Below, in pieces: positions 21,830-33,570 of a DNA stretch of 64,000 nt. The notes beneath the pieces were generated by a model. It was given only the letters and a program-made list of their open reading frames with translations. It ran no database searches and was not told where the DNA came from. Source of the DNA: Cylicocyclus nassatus (taxonomy: Eukaryota; Nematoda; Chromadorea; Rhabditida; Strongylidae); contig CATQJL010000316.1 of NCBI GenBank assembly GCA_958299035.1, positions 39,296,025 through 39,360,024 of the forward strand, given 5' to 3'. The first letter of the stretch is position 1. Every line of letters begins with the position of its first letter. Made by a program: the position numbers and the translations under genes.

Positions 21830-22149
21830 GAATAGGTGAAAGACTGGACAGCGAATTTTTGCTTGGACGCCGCCTTTAGGAACATTGTAGTGTACCTTGC
21901 CAGGCAAAATGCACGAGGAAGGCTACCAACGAGAGAGACAGACGTCAAAACGGTATATCAGCTGAAAATAAGGTGAGTGCGACTCAAAACTCGTGCACAT
22001 GTCAACAACCAGCAGGAAGATCGTGGATATCGTAAGCATAGACAAAATATAGGAAATATATGCGATCTGCAATTTAACTCGATATCCATGATCTGGATAT
22101 TGCATACATTGGCATACTGATATTGGGTCTGCACACAAACTAAAGGCAG

Positions 22150-22898
22150 GCCAGTGCAGGGCTCGGCACAGGTGGCTTGCAAAGCAAGCTGGATATCGTT
22201 TTTGGGAGAAAAAGCAAAGGGGATATCGTTTTTGCGGAAGAGCATAGCACTGTCTTTCGATCTGCTGCCGGCACGCTGCCGGCGTGCCGCCAGCAAATAA
22301 GCAAAGGGTTTGTTTACAGCGAAGTGAAGATGAAATGGCACCAAAATAGGTGTGTAGATGGGCAAAGGGGAGTTGGGACTATGTATGAAAAATTATGAGA
22401 AGATTATGTGAACTAAGGGCATGGTAAACTTTTTTCGGGGTTAGGTGGCTTTCAAGCCATCTGGATAGCCACCTGAGGTGGCTTAGTGCAAACAAAATCA
22501 TATAATTCCTATTCTTCACATAACTTTTTCAAATTTTTTATATAGAATTAATCTACATCTAATGTTCTACAAAACAGCTCTTGTACCTTCCCAAACCCTC
22601 TCCTCCTCACCTAGTTATAGCCCTCCAAATTATCTGGATGGAAGCGGCAAAGCTGCTCCAAGCTCGCGGTTGTGCGCGGCGGACACAGCATGCCGCCAAC
22701 TCGGAGAATACAAACAATTACTGGTTCTTATTGCCTATTTATTGTCTATCTTGTGTTCTGTTTCATTCTTTTTGTTTTCATGTTTGATTTGTTCGTTAGC
22801 GTTTCAAGGGGGATGTCGTACTCTAGTGGCGAAGTCGAGGGGACTTCGTTTTTTGCATTTTCAACTAGCCACCTCGTGCCGAGCCCTGGGCCACTGTG
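22150..22898. mobile_element. Inverted-repeat-ended segment
   Basis: GGCCAGTGCAGGGCTCGGCAC at the left is matched inverted by GTGCCGAGCCCTGGGCCACTG at the right. Inside, GGTGGC hairpins (22443-22475) and a doubled GGATATCGTTTTTG motif (22192, 22223) occur. The 210-codon frame starting at 22562 runs across the right end and lacks any protein-like feature. Confidence 0.45.
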
Positions 22899-25417
22899 TT
22901 AAGGTGGGTCCGCCTTTTTTGTGTCACTTCTCTTCTGCCATCCTCCCACCCTCGCTTCTCTGCTCACTGCCTCTACACCCAACAGACTATCCTGACATCA
23001 CCACCATTGTTATTTCGAACAGCACTTGCGGTCCAGGTGTCTATGCAGTACAACCAAGAGCTTGTTTTCATTGTTTACAACGGACATCGTCTTGTCGCGG
23101 ATTGGGCCCCCAGCACCCAACGTCAGTGCTACTGTGGATCTCCTGCATCGGCGGTAGGAGCCAAGGGTCCCATCCGAGAGAAGTTGCAACATAAGTTGTG
23201 GTGGCGTTACCTGTAAGAATGCAATTGCGCCTGCCACAATACCACGTCATGCACACACAGAGGCCCTTGCCACCAGCCAGCCTGCTTAGCATTTGACTTG
23301 ACACCTGCGATTCGACACATACTCCCAGCTAGATGGTTGGGGCTTGTATTTACAACCAAGGCACTTAACTACAAGAGTATCGTGCCAGCCTTTTGACAGG
23401 TCTACCCCGTTAGGCGTGATTATAAGATACACATAAACATTACTGACATAAGATATCCCCGTAGCCACAGCCGAGCTGTGCTCACCGCATCAATACAAAA
23501 CATCAACACGTGTAAAATGCCCACTATTTATCCACAACAATTTCCTAAAATCAAACACAAGGGTGGAGCACAACCAGCCAGATGTTAACGGTCGGCAATA
23601 TCGGAAACCCCCGTGGCGGTGTCGCCGGCATGTGCCAGGCGAGAGCGCTCACGGGGTCCTCGTCTGCGGGGTTGCCTGTCCTCCATGGCGTGTTGAATGA
23701 AGACGAAACTGGGACCCGTAACTTGGGGACGGCGCTGCATCGATCGACTGGAGTGAAGACGAAACTGGGACCCAACCGCTCACCGGGTAACGACATTGAC
23801 GACTGATTTGAAAGCTGCGGCAGAAGCGGTGGGAAGGTGGGAGCAGAGCGAGGACAGCGTTGTAGGACCCCTTTGCAGCGCGGAGGCGAACTCTTTTGAA
23901 GGAAGTGGCGAATCCGCGACAGTTTAATTCTAGCATCCTACTATCCTTCTATTCCACTCAACAATCTCTGTTACTTCTCTCAATTTACCTCGGACAACGC
24001 TAGGTGTTAGCTACTTCCATTCCATTGTGCTTTTGTTGCGGATACTATCTTTTCCCATAGTTGATTCAGAATCAAAGGCGATGAACATGAATGGAAAGCT
24101 TAGAGGACCGACGCTGTGCCGGCACACGAAGAAGAAATGAAAGCGCGAGAGCCCTTATTTGGGTTTATACAGCTTTCATACGTAATCGCGCCGCACCTTT
24201 GCCGCTAAGTTAATGTACATCATAAACGAAAGTTCATGACAATTAATCCATCACGGTCACACACTTCTATAAGCACCACCGCTCATCACAAGCATCGCTA
24301 CCACCACCATCACCTCTGCGGCAATGCAAAACCATGACTTTTACTCTATGGGACATCGCGTCGATGCATGACAGAAATCGCAATCATTTCTTTCTTAGTA
24401 AAGTGCCAGGAAACTTACGGTGTTGTATGGATTTCGGACTTCAACTCCCAGTCATACGGATCAGAAAATCTGCAAAGACTAAGATTCCTGTAGAGCTAAA
24501 GCTAATAGTTCCAGTAGTTCAAGAAAGTTTTAGTTCCTTCATTGATTAACATTCTTAGCTTTCTAGAGCTTCTTTAGCATTGTAAGCTTTATTCGTAGTG
24601 CTAAGAAATGAGCTTTGATAAGTGTGACTCAAGATGTTTGGATGAGTATCTGTCTAGCTTTCAAGGCACTTCTCGAAGAATATCACATCATTTTCGATTT
24701 TTTTTTCAAGTTTGAAAACATGGAATGGCATTGCTTTTGCATGGCCGCACATTCGATTTTTCGCTAAGGTATTTTACAACTTTCCATGCTAGGCATTGGG
24801 CATGCCTTACGCGATTCCGATCGCTGCGTGATTACTCCACAGAACATGTGTTCCTAACCCGTCGCGCTCAAGTATTTGAGAGAGTGATCGCCGCATTAGT
24901 GCCAGTTTGTTCGACGAATGGCGTGCCATCGCGAGCATTTTTTTGACAAGACATGCCTCTAGTGGCGATATCGCCACGATATCTCCGAAAATGAGAGAAA
25001 TCGCGTCGCAGACTCTCCACCAGCAACGCATGATATGTCGCGAGCCACCTTTCTCCGAAAAAACTTCGCAACCTTTTTTTTCTCAAATCACGGCTGTTGC
25101 GCACCAAGACTAGTACTAAATTGTCTTCTGCTTCTGCTCTTATGTCATCCGCGTTCATTCGGTGTGAAGTATGAGTTACGAGTTTGCGAAAGGTGTGCCC
25201 AGAATGAGCGACATGCAATTAATCTCGAAGCAGTTGGACTACGAGGCATTCGATGCCCCAGCGATGAGAATCGCTAACGATAAAGTCGCCAAATATGACC
25301 GATGCCTTAGGGTAATTGCGTTTTCTTCGAGGCTTTCGTTATGGATATGTCATTATTATGTCAGCTGATCGAAATTTCCCAACTCAAGCCGTAAACGGAA
25401 TCATCGCGATATTAATA
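22899..25417. other. Gene-poor stretch
   Basis: No exon is well supported. On the minus strand a frame from 23208, after TTCTTACAG, reads VTPPQLMLQLLSDGTLGSYR and on to about 23010, with protein-like composition but no partner exon. A direct repeat, GAAGACGAAACTGGGACCC, lies at 23701 and 23756 in a GC-rich segment (23590-23930) that could be an old retroelement leader. The block at 24900-25060 is rich in TCGCGA/CGATATCG words. Confidence 0.35.
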
Positions 25418-26365
25418 TTAGGTTGTCAAGAAAATAATGTCCGTTTTTATTTGCTTGCTTTAACAAAGCAACCAGACTCAACCCAACAAAGGATAATGGG
25501 TACTGTGCGATAGAGCAAAGCAAGCTCTACAAGATGGCGCTCATGTCTTTGCGCCATGCTCGATCCACGGAGAGTTCGAACTCAAAATCTAAAGATTTCC
25601 AAAAGCCCAAAAAATCGAAAAAAAAATCAGATCTTCATCCAAATAATTTATACGGACCTCCCACACGCTCGCATCAATACTATCGATATCTGATATCCAT
25701 ATGTGCAATTGCCGTATTTTTTCCTTGACTAGAAACTGAGAAAACGAAAATTTCACTGTTTTTCTCAAAGCAATGCTGAGCCGTTTTTGCATATGTAGTC
25801 CTATACTACAAGCCTAGATAAGTATAACTGTAGATTTTCAGCCCATTCCAAGCGGTAGTTTTCGAAAAATAACGAATTCGGATTTTTTCGTTTCAGTTTC
25901 AGTGCTAAAATCGACATTTCTCGAAAAGTACCGCTCGAAATAGGCTGAAAACCTACAGTTATGCTTACCTAGGCTTGTAGTATAGAAATACATATGCAAA
26001 AACGGCTCAGCATTGCTTTGAGAAAATCAGGGAAATTTTCGTTTTCTCAGTTTCTAGTCAAGGAAAAAATACGGCAATCGCACATATGGATATTAGATAT
26101 CGATAGTATTTATGTGAGCGAGTGGGAGGTCCGTAGAAATTATTTGGACGAAGATCTGATTTTTTCGATTTTTTGGGCCTTTGGAAATCTTTAGATTTTG
26201 AGTTCGAACTCTCCGTGGATCGAGCATGGCGCAAAGACATGAGCGCCATCTTGTAGAGCTTGCTTTGCTCTATCGCACAGTACCCATTATCCTTTGTTGG
26301 GTTGAGTCTGGTTGCTTTGTTAAAGTAAGCAAATAAAAACGGACATTATTTTCTTGACAACCTAA
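25418..26365. mobile_element. Mariner-ended foldback element
   Basis: TTAGGTTGTCAAGAAAATAA at 25418 is matched inverted at 26365, with TA outside each end. Almost the whole element is a palindrome: 25418-25800 pairs with 25985-26365 at high identity, including AGATGGCGCTCATGTCTTTG and its complement. Mirror-image frames on the two strands result from this, and there is no transposase. The ends resemble those of 5367-6283, so the same enzyme may have moved both. Confidence 0.75.
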
Positions 26366-26568
26366 TAGTATATAACAGCTGAGGATGAAAAAATTCAAAT
26401 GTAAATGTAGATCGAAATTTATCCGAATACCAACCGCATGCTGTGCCTATTTTATCTGACTGTTTTCTATGCGCGCGTTCTGAGTGGGAAGCGCGAATAG
26501 ATTGATCTGGATCTCATTTGGACTGAATCAGTTGGCAGCATGCAATCTGCGTGGACCTTTTATCTTTC

Positions 26569-27426
26569 AGGCTGGGTTCATACTGATTCCCATGTTCCGG
26601 AACTGTTCCCGCACAGTTCCCGCCCTGCGCTGATAATGTTCCGGAATTGTGCTGCATGCGTTGCAATCGCCCCGCACGCGTTTTGAAAGGCGGGAGTTGG
26701 AGAATTTCGACCGTTTCCAGCGGTTTTTCGTCCAGATTCCTCCCTGGCCTTATTCCTCAACCCCGTTTCCTTTTTTGATCAGCAGAACTTCGCACTCGAA
26801 ACGGGGTTGAAGAATGAGCGCTTTTCTGCACTGCGTATCCAACAAAATGTCTGTTCTTGTGTATGTCCATTCTCGCTTCGTTTTCTTTGCTCAAATCTAT
26901 TCCCTTTGTTTCAGGAGTTTCTGCTACGTATTCCACAGGCATATGTCTCGAATTAGGACATGCGAACAATCTAAAATTCCGAAAATGGGAACTTTGCTCT
27001 TTTCTGATGCATTTCGTCATTGGGCATTATCAACCCCTTTCCTTCTATGTTGCTTCTCCGTTTTCTCTTCTACTCCGCTTCCCCCAGTGATGAGAAAATC
27101 TGCGAATTTAAAGCGGAGTTGAAGAGAAAGGCTGTTCTCTTTCATGTGCATGTTCCAGATAAGTAGAGAAAACAACGTTCCTCCCTCCCGATTCAAGTTC
27201 ATAGCTTTTCTCATCATAAGGAGAAGCGGGGTAGAGGACTAAGGGCGAAATGAGAGGAATCTCGAAGAAAAACCATTGAAAACGGCCAAAATTCTCCAAC
27301 TCCCGCCGTTCAAAACGTGTGCGGGGGGTTGCAGCGCATGCAGCACAGTTCCGGAACAGTTCCAGCACAGTGCGGGAAATGTGCGGGAACAGCTCCGGAA
27401 CATGGGAATCAGTATGAACCCAGCCT
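26569..27426. mobile_element. 858-bp long-TIR element
   Basis: AGGCTGGGTTCATACTGATT at 26569 is matched inverted by AATCAGTATGAACCCAGCCT ending at 27426. The arms are about 190 bp (shared ATGTTCCGGAACTGTTCC, GGCGGGAGTTGGAGAATTT). Inside are two smaller hairpins, CAACCCCGTTTC/GAAACGGGGTTG (26758-26808) and CTCCGCTT/AAGCGGAG (27075-27117). There is no coding capacity. Confidence 0.65.
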
Positions 27427-27735
27427 TACTACCACCTTATTCGCCACGCCACAGCCCGACAATTGCGGTGTATGACTTGGAAAAGCCCTGTATGAGCGAT
27501 CAAAGTAGCTACGCATGGCTTTTGCTTTGTGGAGGCATGGTTGCAACAAGATGAACACCTGATTGACAGAATCCGTACACTCGAAGGTAGTGTCATAGCT
27601 GCGATAGCTGCAAGCAGACCGCACTGTGGAAGTATCCCTACCGACCCTCAAAAGATCGGATTTGGTTTGCGGCCCCAGATTACGAGCAATAGTGACACCA
27701 TCTAGAATTACAAGATAAAGCAGAACATGTCACTA

Positions 27736-27921
27736 ATGAGTACCTTATTCGTCCAGCTTTCATTGTCTGCATCAAGAGTTCGTAGATTAACAAATAATTT
27801 GGGCGCAAGTAATAGTTCAGTGTGCTAAACGAAATTTGAAGACATTTGTAAGATTCTGTGCATAATCCCTTTTGAACCTTTGCAAAGAACCGATGTAACA
27901 CACTGACCTGAGATGCTCTAA
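27736..27921 (-). CDS. Kinase C-lobe exon of the TTBK-like gene
   Basis: It opens after a TTAGAGCATCTCAG acceptor and ends at AAG|GTACTC. The frame reads VSVLHRFFAKVQKG, then ISFSTLNYYLRPNYLLIYEL and MKAGRIR, the pattern that in nematode TTBKs precedes the YxDPYDWE motif. That motif is absent from the adjacent sequence. Confidence 0.55.
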
Positions 27922-28042
27922 TATAAAAACAAATTCCATAGGGCAATTAGATAATAGTTCCTCTTTATCAACATTTTTCTTTATTTCAAGGATTGCTGCT
28001 CTGTCTCTAAAAATTACACTTTGATTAGGTAACGCGAAGATC

Positions 28043-28640
28043 AATCATGACTTATAATAAAGCGCGTGTCTGTCTGTGTGTGTGTGCTTATGTCTGTTTG
28101 TCACGAAATTCATGGAGCGTTTTGTAGGCAAGGTCTTGAGCTGTAATTTTAGTCATAGCACCCTACCAGCATGTAGGTAAAAAGTGCAAAAGCACAAGCT
28201 GATCCGATATTTGGGACCTTTAAAAACTGCGCGTCAAACGAGCCCACGCGGCTTTTGGCACGCAAAACTAGGTCATCAATCCGACTTTTTGCGAAGTCAT
28301 GATTTGCCTGACAAGTACAACTGCGCCTCATAAATTCTAGCCCAAAAGTGCTCAAAAAGTTTGCTTTTCTGCGACAACAGCGCCAAGAAGTGATGATCGC
28401 TTAGACAGTCGATTTGGCAAGGTTTTTCCTTCAGACTTGGAAAGATTTTTGCACGGAAATTTAGCTCAAAGTGACTATTATCCTTATGACGACTACCAAG
28501 CCAAAACAATTTCAGTAATCTAATCAAATTCGCAAGTGTTCCTTTGCGACAAGTTTTTTTCTCTTAAAATTACCGATCTTACGTGGAGATGATTCAAGAA
28601 TACACAGTTGTTTATTATCCTCGCTGGCTCATCAAGGACA
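28043..28640 (+). mobile_element. H2 repeat, copy c (truncated)
   Basis: ATCATGACTTATAATAAAGC, TCTGTCTGTGTGTGTGTGC and GTCACGAAATTCATGGAGCG match the start of copies a, b and d. Similarity fades before the 3' hairpin, which is missing. Confidence 0.55.
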
Positions 28641-28709
28641 ATTTTCGTTTTCCTTTGTTAACTACAAGCGTTCAACAGCGTCGAACCCAATGCCATCCTG
28701 TCAGCCTTA

Positions 28710-28912
28710 GGCCCCGGGCAGACTTCACGCGATTTGATCGTCGCGACTGAATCGCGAGGAGACAACTGTTACAACATCATTTCATGCCGATCAACTTGCA
28801 TTTTGGTTGTGATACTTTTCCAGCCCGAAATTTTTGAATGTGAAATGAAAATGAATGGAAATGTCGGCGATTAAGTCGCGACGATCAAATCGCGTGAAGT
28901 CTGACCGGGGCC
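28710..28912. mobile_element. PIF/Harbinger-like MITE, copy 1 (TTA duplication)
   Basis: GGCCCCGGGCAGACTTCACG at 28710 is matched inverted by GTGAAGTCTGACCGGGGCC ending at 28912. TTA lies on both sides (28707-28709; 28913-28915). The arms extend about 45 bp (CGATTTGATCGTCGCGAC). TWA duplications with GGCC-type ends fit PIF/Harbinger. Confidence 0.75.
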
Positions 28913-28947
28913 TTAGTCGATTAGGAGTAAAGCTAGCTTACTTGAGG

Positions 28948-29012
28948 ACATCAGCCGATAAGTACAAAGACTGTACAACAACATCAGCCGATAAGTACAA
29001 AGACTGTACAAC
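28948..29012 (+). repeat. Two-copy tandem repeat, about 33-bp unit
   Basis: ATCAGCCGATAAGTACAAAG, continuing ACTGTACAACAAC, occurs twice in direct succession with no mismatch, a recent slippage or duplication just upstream of the RTE-like fragment. Confidence 0.8.
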
Positions 29013-29084
29013 AACTATTCCATCGTCCCCTGACCATCCCATTGGGAAGGAGATTTGACAAGGCCTCTCGCTGAAGCTTCAACG

Positions 29085-29280
29085 TGTCTTGCAGTGAGCG
29101 ACAGAAACACTGATCTGGAACGAAAGAAGCGCACGAGTTGATGGGGGACTCCTGTCGAAATTTTGTTTTGCGGATGACATCGTTCTCTTTTCGAGCAGTA
29201 TCACTGAAGCAAAGATGATGCGAAGGAACTATAAGGAAGGGAAGAAGATCGGACTGCAGTTGAATCGCAAAAATGATTGA
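29085..29280 (+). pseudogene. RTE-like non-LTR reverse transcriptase fragment
   Basis: One frame reads WNERSARVDGGLLSKFCFAD, DIVLFSSSITEAKMMRRN, then GKKIGLQLNRKN before a stop. FADDIVLF (29167-29190) is the FxDD catalytic core of a reverse transcriptase, and KIGLQLNRKK-type text follows it in RTE-clade elements. Only about 60 residues remain and there are no flanking domains, so it is a dead fragment inside or near the kinase locus. Confidence 0.7.
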
Positions 29281-30084
29281 GTTCATGAATGACTCTGCGA
29301 AAATGAGGAGATGAAAAGGGAAAGACTCCATCATGGAGACTTTTGCTTTTCTTATGTGCATCTTAATCTTGTGATTAACATGGAGAACGATTTGAGGAAG
29401 TAAACAGGAGAAGAAGAGCAGTCTGGCTTCGGGTCTTCAAAGGAAGCCACCGATTAGCTGGTAAACCTAGAGCTTCGAGCCCACTTGTTCGACTCAACCG
29501 TTCTTCCAATGCGCTGTTAAACAGCCGTGATTTGACCGACAGTGCAGACGTCGAAAACTGTACGAACCATACACAAAGTTCTTGAGCGCCTTTGAAAATG
29601 ACCCAAGACAAGCAACATCTCGTTCGATTTGCAGTACGGATAAGAAGAAGTTCATCAACGGGGTAACGAAACTGATGCGCCGATGGGCCGGTTGCATGTC
29701 TATTCGGTTATTTTTGAATCTTGGCATGATAAACGCTTGTCAATGTAATTTTCAGAGGCAAAGACAAAGACGAGGTGACAAAGAGAGGCAAGTAACTTTA
29801 TTGACTGAAGTCAACGTTTAGACGTTCAAGGCCTTCTTGGGACTCTGGGTAGAATGGGCGGAAATGCAGGGCCTCCCACAAAGAGGCGTTCATGTCACAA
29901 GTTCTAAAGCGCTTTTACTTCTGAAGCAGAATGCAATGTCGCTTGAGCGGCACTTTATCAGGACGCGCGCTACTGACTACTTCGTCGATGTTGTCATATC
30001 TGCGCGGACACCCTGCCTTCGAACTTCTGAGTCGGTAATGACGCTCTATTTATTTTGAATGTATACGATTCCGCAAGTCTCCTA

Positions 30085-30249
<165 letters not shown>

Positions 30250-30569
30250 TTATGCGACGGAAAATGTTGCGCTCTTTACTTGTATATGTAACTGGATAGA
30301 TTTTGGGCGCTGTCACACAAACTTGTATGTTCCTTACCTGAAGTGAGCCTTTTGTCTTGGTCTACGCATCTTTGGCGGATCTTTGTAAGATGTAACAATG
30401 TATTCCCTAGCTAGACCAAAGTCAAAAATGTGAATGAACCGAAAGAACGGTGTGCCCACGGGTCCTACGGCCATATTGGCAGGCTTCAAATCTCGGTGTA
30501 TGAAACCGTACTGAAAAGAGAGACATTGTTGGAAACAAACAAAAAAATATAAGAAGAGATTATTCGGGA

Positions 30570-30872
30570 CTAGCTGGCTTACCCGGCTCCGCCGTATGTT
30601 CCGAATAGAAAATTCCATTTCTTAACCGCCCTGTGCCAACTCCCAGCCCCGTAGCTCAAATTTTGCAAAAAATCGATAAAATCGATATCGATCGATGACG
30701 AAAAGTAGCCTATGACACGCGCCGGGGCCCGAAGTGTATGTGTGCCAAGTTTGGTCCGGATCGGTTCAGAAATGGAATCTTCTATTCGGAACATACGTAC
30801 AGACAGACATACATACAGACAGACAGACAGACATACATACATACAAACAGACATTCAGCTTTATATATAAGA
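30570..30872 (-). mobile_element. Helitron-like element (family H1), short copy
   Basis: Read on the minus strand it starts TCTTATATATAAAGCTGAAT, passes a GTCTGTTTGTATGTATGTCT microsatellite and GTATGTTCCGAATAG, and ends GGGTAAGCCAGCTAG. The host base before is A and after is T, the A^T insertion rule with TC...CTRR ends of Helitrons. It lies in the intron of the TTBK-like gene. Confidence 0.65.
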
Positions 30873-31666
30873 TTGAAGCACGTACATCGTGGAGTTGTTT
30901 TATGGCGTACAGAGCATTTATTCCCACACGAACTTGCGTCGAGATGCTACAGATTTTCCCATAATATCTGGATTATTTAGCTGGAGTGAGTATAAACTAC
31001 TTATGGTAATTTTAATTTTGTACTTCAATATTTTGTTAAGACTTGGTCCGAGTAAGCTCATCACTATGTACGAGTATCCAGGCTTCTTTCCTGAGGCTAG
31101 CAGCTGGGGTACGAAAGGGCAGTCTTCAAGCCTCCGCAGCACCTAAAGTCGTTAATGTAGTTTTTTTGTAAACTACAAGTGTGGTTTCTGTTTCGCAAAA
31201 GCCCGCAAAGGTACCACCGCATCGCATGCCTCTCAGACCTTGCTGCCTTACGCGGTTTTTCTAAGTCAATCCTTATTGCTTCTGTACCAAAGCGTCAAAG
31301 ACTGCTAATGGTCCGAGTTGCGTGGTAACCATGACTGGGGTGTTGTTTGGGAGCAGACCACAGACTGCAGTATACGCAGTCGACAAACCTAATCGATTTC
31401 AAATTTGAGTGGACTTTACCTTCGCTTCCAGCTTCAAGACACTGCCCTTTCCTTTGCGAGTTTCTATCTTGAATGCGGCCTGAAAATAAACACAATCGAC
31501 TCTAAGCACTACAAATGTTGCATCCCATGTAACCAGTTCTACAATACTGGTGCACCTGCTCGTTCAAGTGATTCTACTTTCTCCCATATTTTAGAATTCC
31601 ATCTGGGAAGAAAGATATTTCATAATGTTTGCAGTTAGGAACAGTTTACCATCGATAGGAGTTCTG

Positions 31667-32055
31667 GCACCGCCAATAGCTGCTTTTGAAAGCTGATGAA
31701 AAATCTTGCTTTTGGAGAGGCTGGGGAAGGTTTTTCTGACGAACCTTTAAGCAAGAATTATGGTGATGAGTCCCATCAAAATAGTCTGAACAATTAGTAT
31801 TAGGCTACATTTGACTGTAAGATCATGATAAAGAGAATCAGAGAGTTACCGAGTGCTGCAAAAGGAGCCTTACTCTAAGGATAGCTCAATACTAAGTTGT
31901 TCAGACTAATTTGATGCAATTCTTCACCATAATTCTCGCTTAAAGGTTCATCAGAAAAGAGCCTCCGCCTCTCCAAAAGCAGGATTTCTCATCAGCATAG
32001 ATTTTTGAAATTATTTTGAAATAGCACCTAATAGCAGCTAATGGCGGTGCCTGCT
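31667..32055. mobile_element. TIR/foldback element in a kinase intron
   Basis: GGCACCGCCAATAGCTGC at the left and GCTAATGGCGGTGCC at the right are inverted. Inner arms share GCTTTTGGAGAGGC and AGCAAGAATTATGGTGA with their complements. There is no coding capacity. Confidence 0.55.
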
Positions 32056-32182
32056 TTCGAAGACTATGGTGAATGCTCCTCAGTACAGCCCAAGTTGAAT
32101 CCAGTTCTCTGATACGGTGTCGTAATGACAATTTCTAGTAGCGTTGTAGGATGAAGCTGGTGAATCCACTAGCTCGACCAAC

Positions 32183-33058
32183 TGCTCAGATAATCGCCGG
32201 GGCAGGCGGCTATGCGATTTATGGGCAGGCGGGCACCGGAAGTTCGCTGTTTTCTTGCGGTCCGCTTGCAGATATTTAGAAGAATTTTGGCAAAATTTTA
32301 GACGAATGCTGGAGAACAATTGCGCCTTTTATGGACTACTCAGATAATCGTCGGGGGCAGGCGGGCACCGGAAAAATAGATTGCTGATCTCTTGCACCCC
32401 GCTCGCGGATTTTTGGAAAGCAATCAGGACTTTTCGGAAGACCGCTTGCTGAGTTCTCGATTCCTCAGAAATTCAGCAATATATCTGCAAAAGGTAAGAG
32501 CGAAAAAAATTTCAACAGGCGGTCTCTCAAAAATCCGCTAACTCAGCAAGTGGTCTTCCGAAAAGTCCTGATTGCTTTGCAAAAAATCCGCGAGCGGGGT
32601 GCGAGAAATCAGCGATCTATTTTTCCGGTGCCCGCCTGCCCCCAGCAATTGTCTGAGTAGTTGCGGCGCAGTGGCCGCAATCTCGCGCACTTTGCGCGAG
32701 AATATGCAAAATTATTGGGGGCCGCACGGTTGTCCTTTTTGAGGGACCGCACAGCCCTGAGTACCTTCCGCTGAAAGAAAGTATCGCGGGTAATTGAACC
32801 GTCGATGGCATCTCTGTTATGTAGAGTGTTACCTTTGCTCGGCGGTTCGAAACTGGGTGAAAAGAGTCCGAGCATCTGCTGAAAGTTTGGCCCGCGCTCG
32901 CTGAAAGAGATCATTTGATGAGTGCTTGCAGAAAATTTTGTATTGCTGCCCGCTGGCAGAACACGGAAGTACTGCGCTGAAGGTTTGGCCACGCCCTAAA
33001 ATTTTGCTGACCGCTTGCAGAAAAGCGCGAGTTTGCGGACCGCCTCCAACCTGAGCAG
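32183..33058. mobile_element. Relative of the 18123-18704 element, with a nested hairpin element
   Basis: GCTCAGATAATCGCCGGGGC begins it and the inverted counterpart (GACCGCCTCCAACCTGAGC) ends it. The body matches 18123-18704 (GCGGCGCAGTGGCCGC, GGGGGCCGCACGGTTGTCC, CTGAAGGTTTGGCCACGCCC). It is longer because of the insertion at 32335-32660, where the other copy is empty. Confidence 0.6.
32335..32660. mobile_element. Palindromic element nested in the preceding one
   Basis: CTACTCAGATAATCGTCGGG at the left and the inverse of the region ending GTCTGAGTAG at the right. The arms run about 125 bp (CGCTTGCTGAGT, CCGCTCGCGGATTTTT). The uninterrupted site is seen at 18270-18285 in the other copy. Confidence 0.6.
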
Positions 33059-33399
33059 CTTTGTTTGCGAACCGAAATTTTTGCCACGGTGTTGCTACTC
33101 TTGTAAGTCTCCTGATTTCACTTAAGGTGCATTCCAAGTTTTCTTATACCTGCTTTTTTTAACCATCCATCGTAGATTAGGTATACTATTCCTCTTGGTA
33201 TGTTTCCCGCGACATCCACTGTGAGGGCTCTTGCTGTTGGAATGACGGTAACGCCTACGGTTCATCACAGCATTCTGTTTCTATTATCGAGCTGCATGTG
33301 CACGACCAGCACTCGCTGCTTGAAGCGCAGCTGATTGGATAAATGTACGATCTAGACTTGAAATTGCGAAGGATTCGTTCGTAACATTTCCGAAAAAAA

Positions 33400-33570
33400 T
33401 TTTTGGTGTGCTTTCTGTTTTTTTCGCGAGAAAAAATTTTTTATAAGATTAAATGATTTTCAAAAATTTCAAAAATTGTTTTAATTACTCACAACTATAG
33501 ACAAGTCACTGGCACATTTTTATAACTCATATAATTAACTTTCGAAAATTTCGCGACCCATTCTCGGGGA
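33400..33570. repeat. Dispersed repeat copy (see 12100-12260)
   Basis: Contains ACAAGTCACTGGCACATTTT and TTTCGAAAATTTCGCGACCC, ending at TTCTCGGGG; the reverse complement of the copy at 12100-12260. Confidence 0.45.

Noticed and set aside
22562..23194. Longest uninterrupted plus-strand frame (210 codons)
   Set aside because: It crosses the end of an inverted-repeat element, has no domain, codon pattern or splice support, and other frames over it are equally open.
25589..26249. Pairs of similar small proteins on opposite strands
   Set aside because: They are mirror copies produced by the palindromic mariner-ended element.
29494..29727. Minus-strand frame as the missing kinase exon
   Set aside because: It shows none of the residues expected after the DFG segment (no RYxS, no GRxDDxW).
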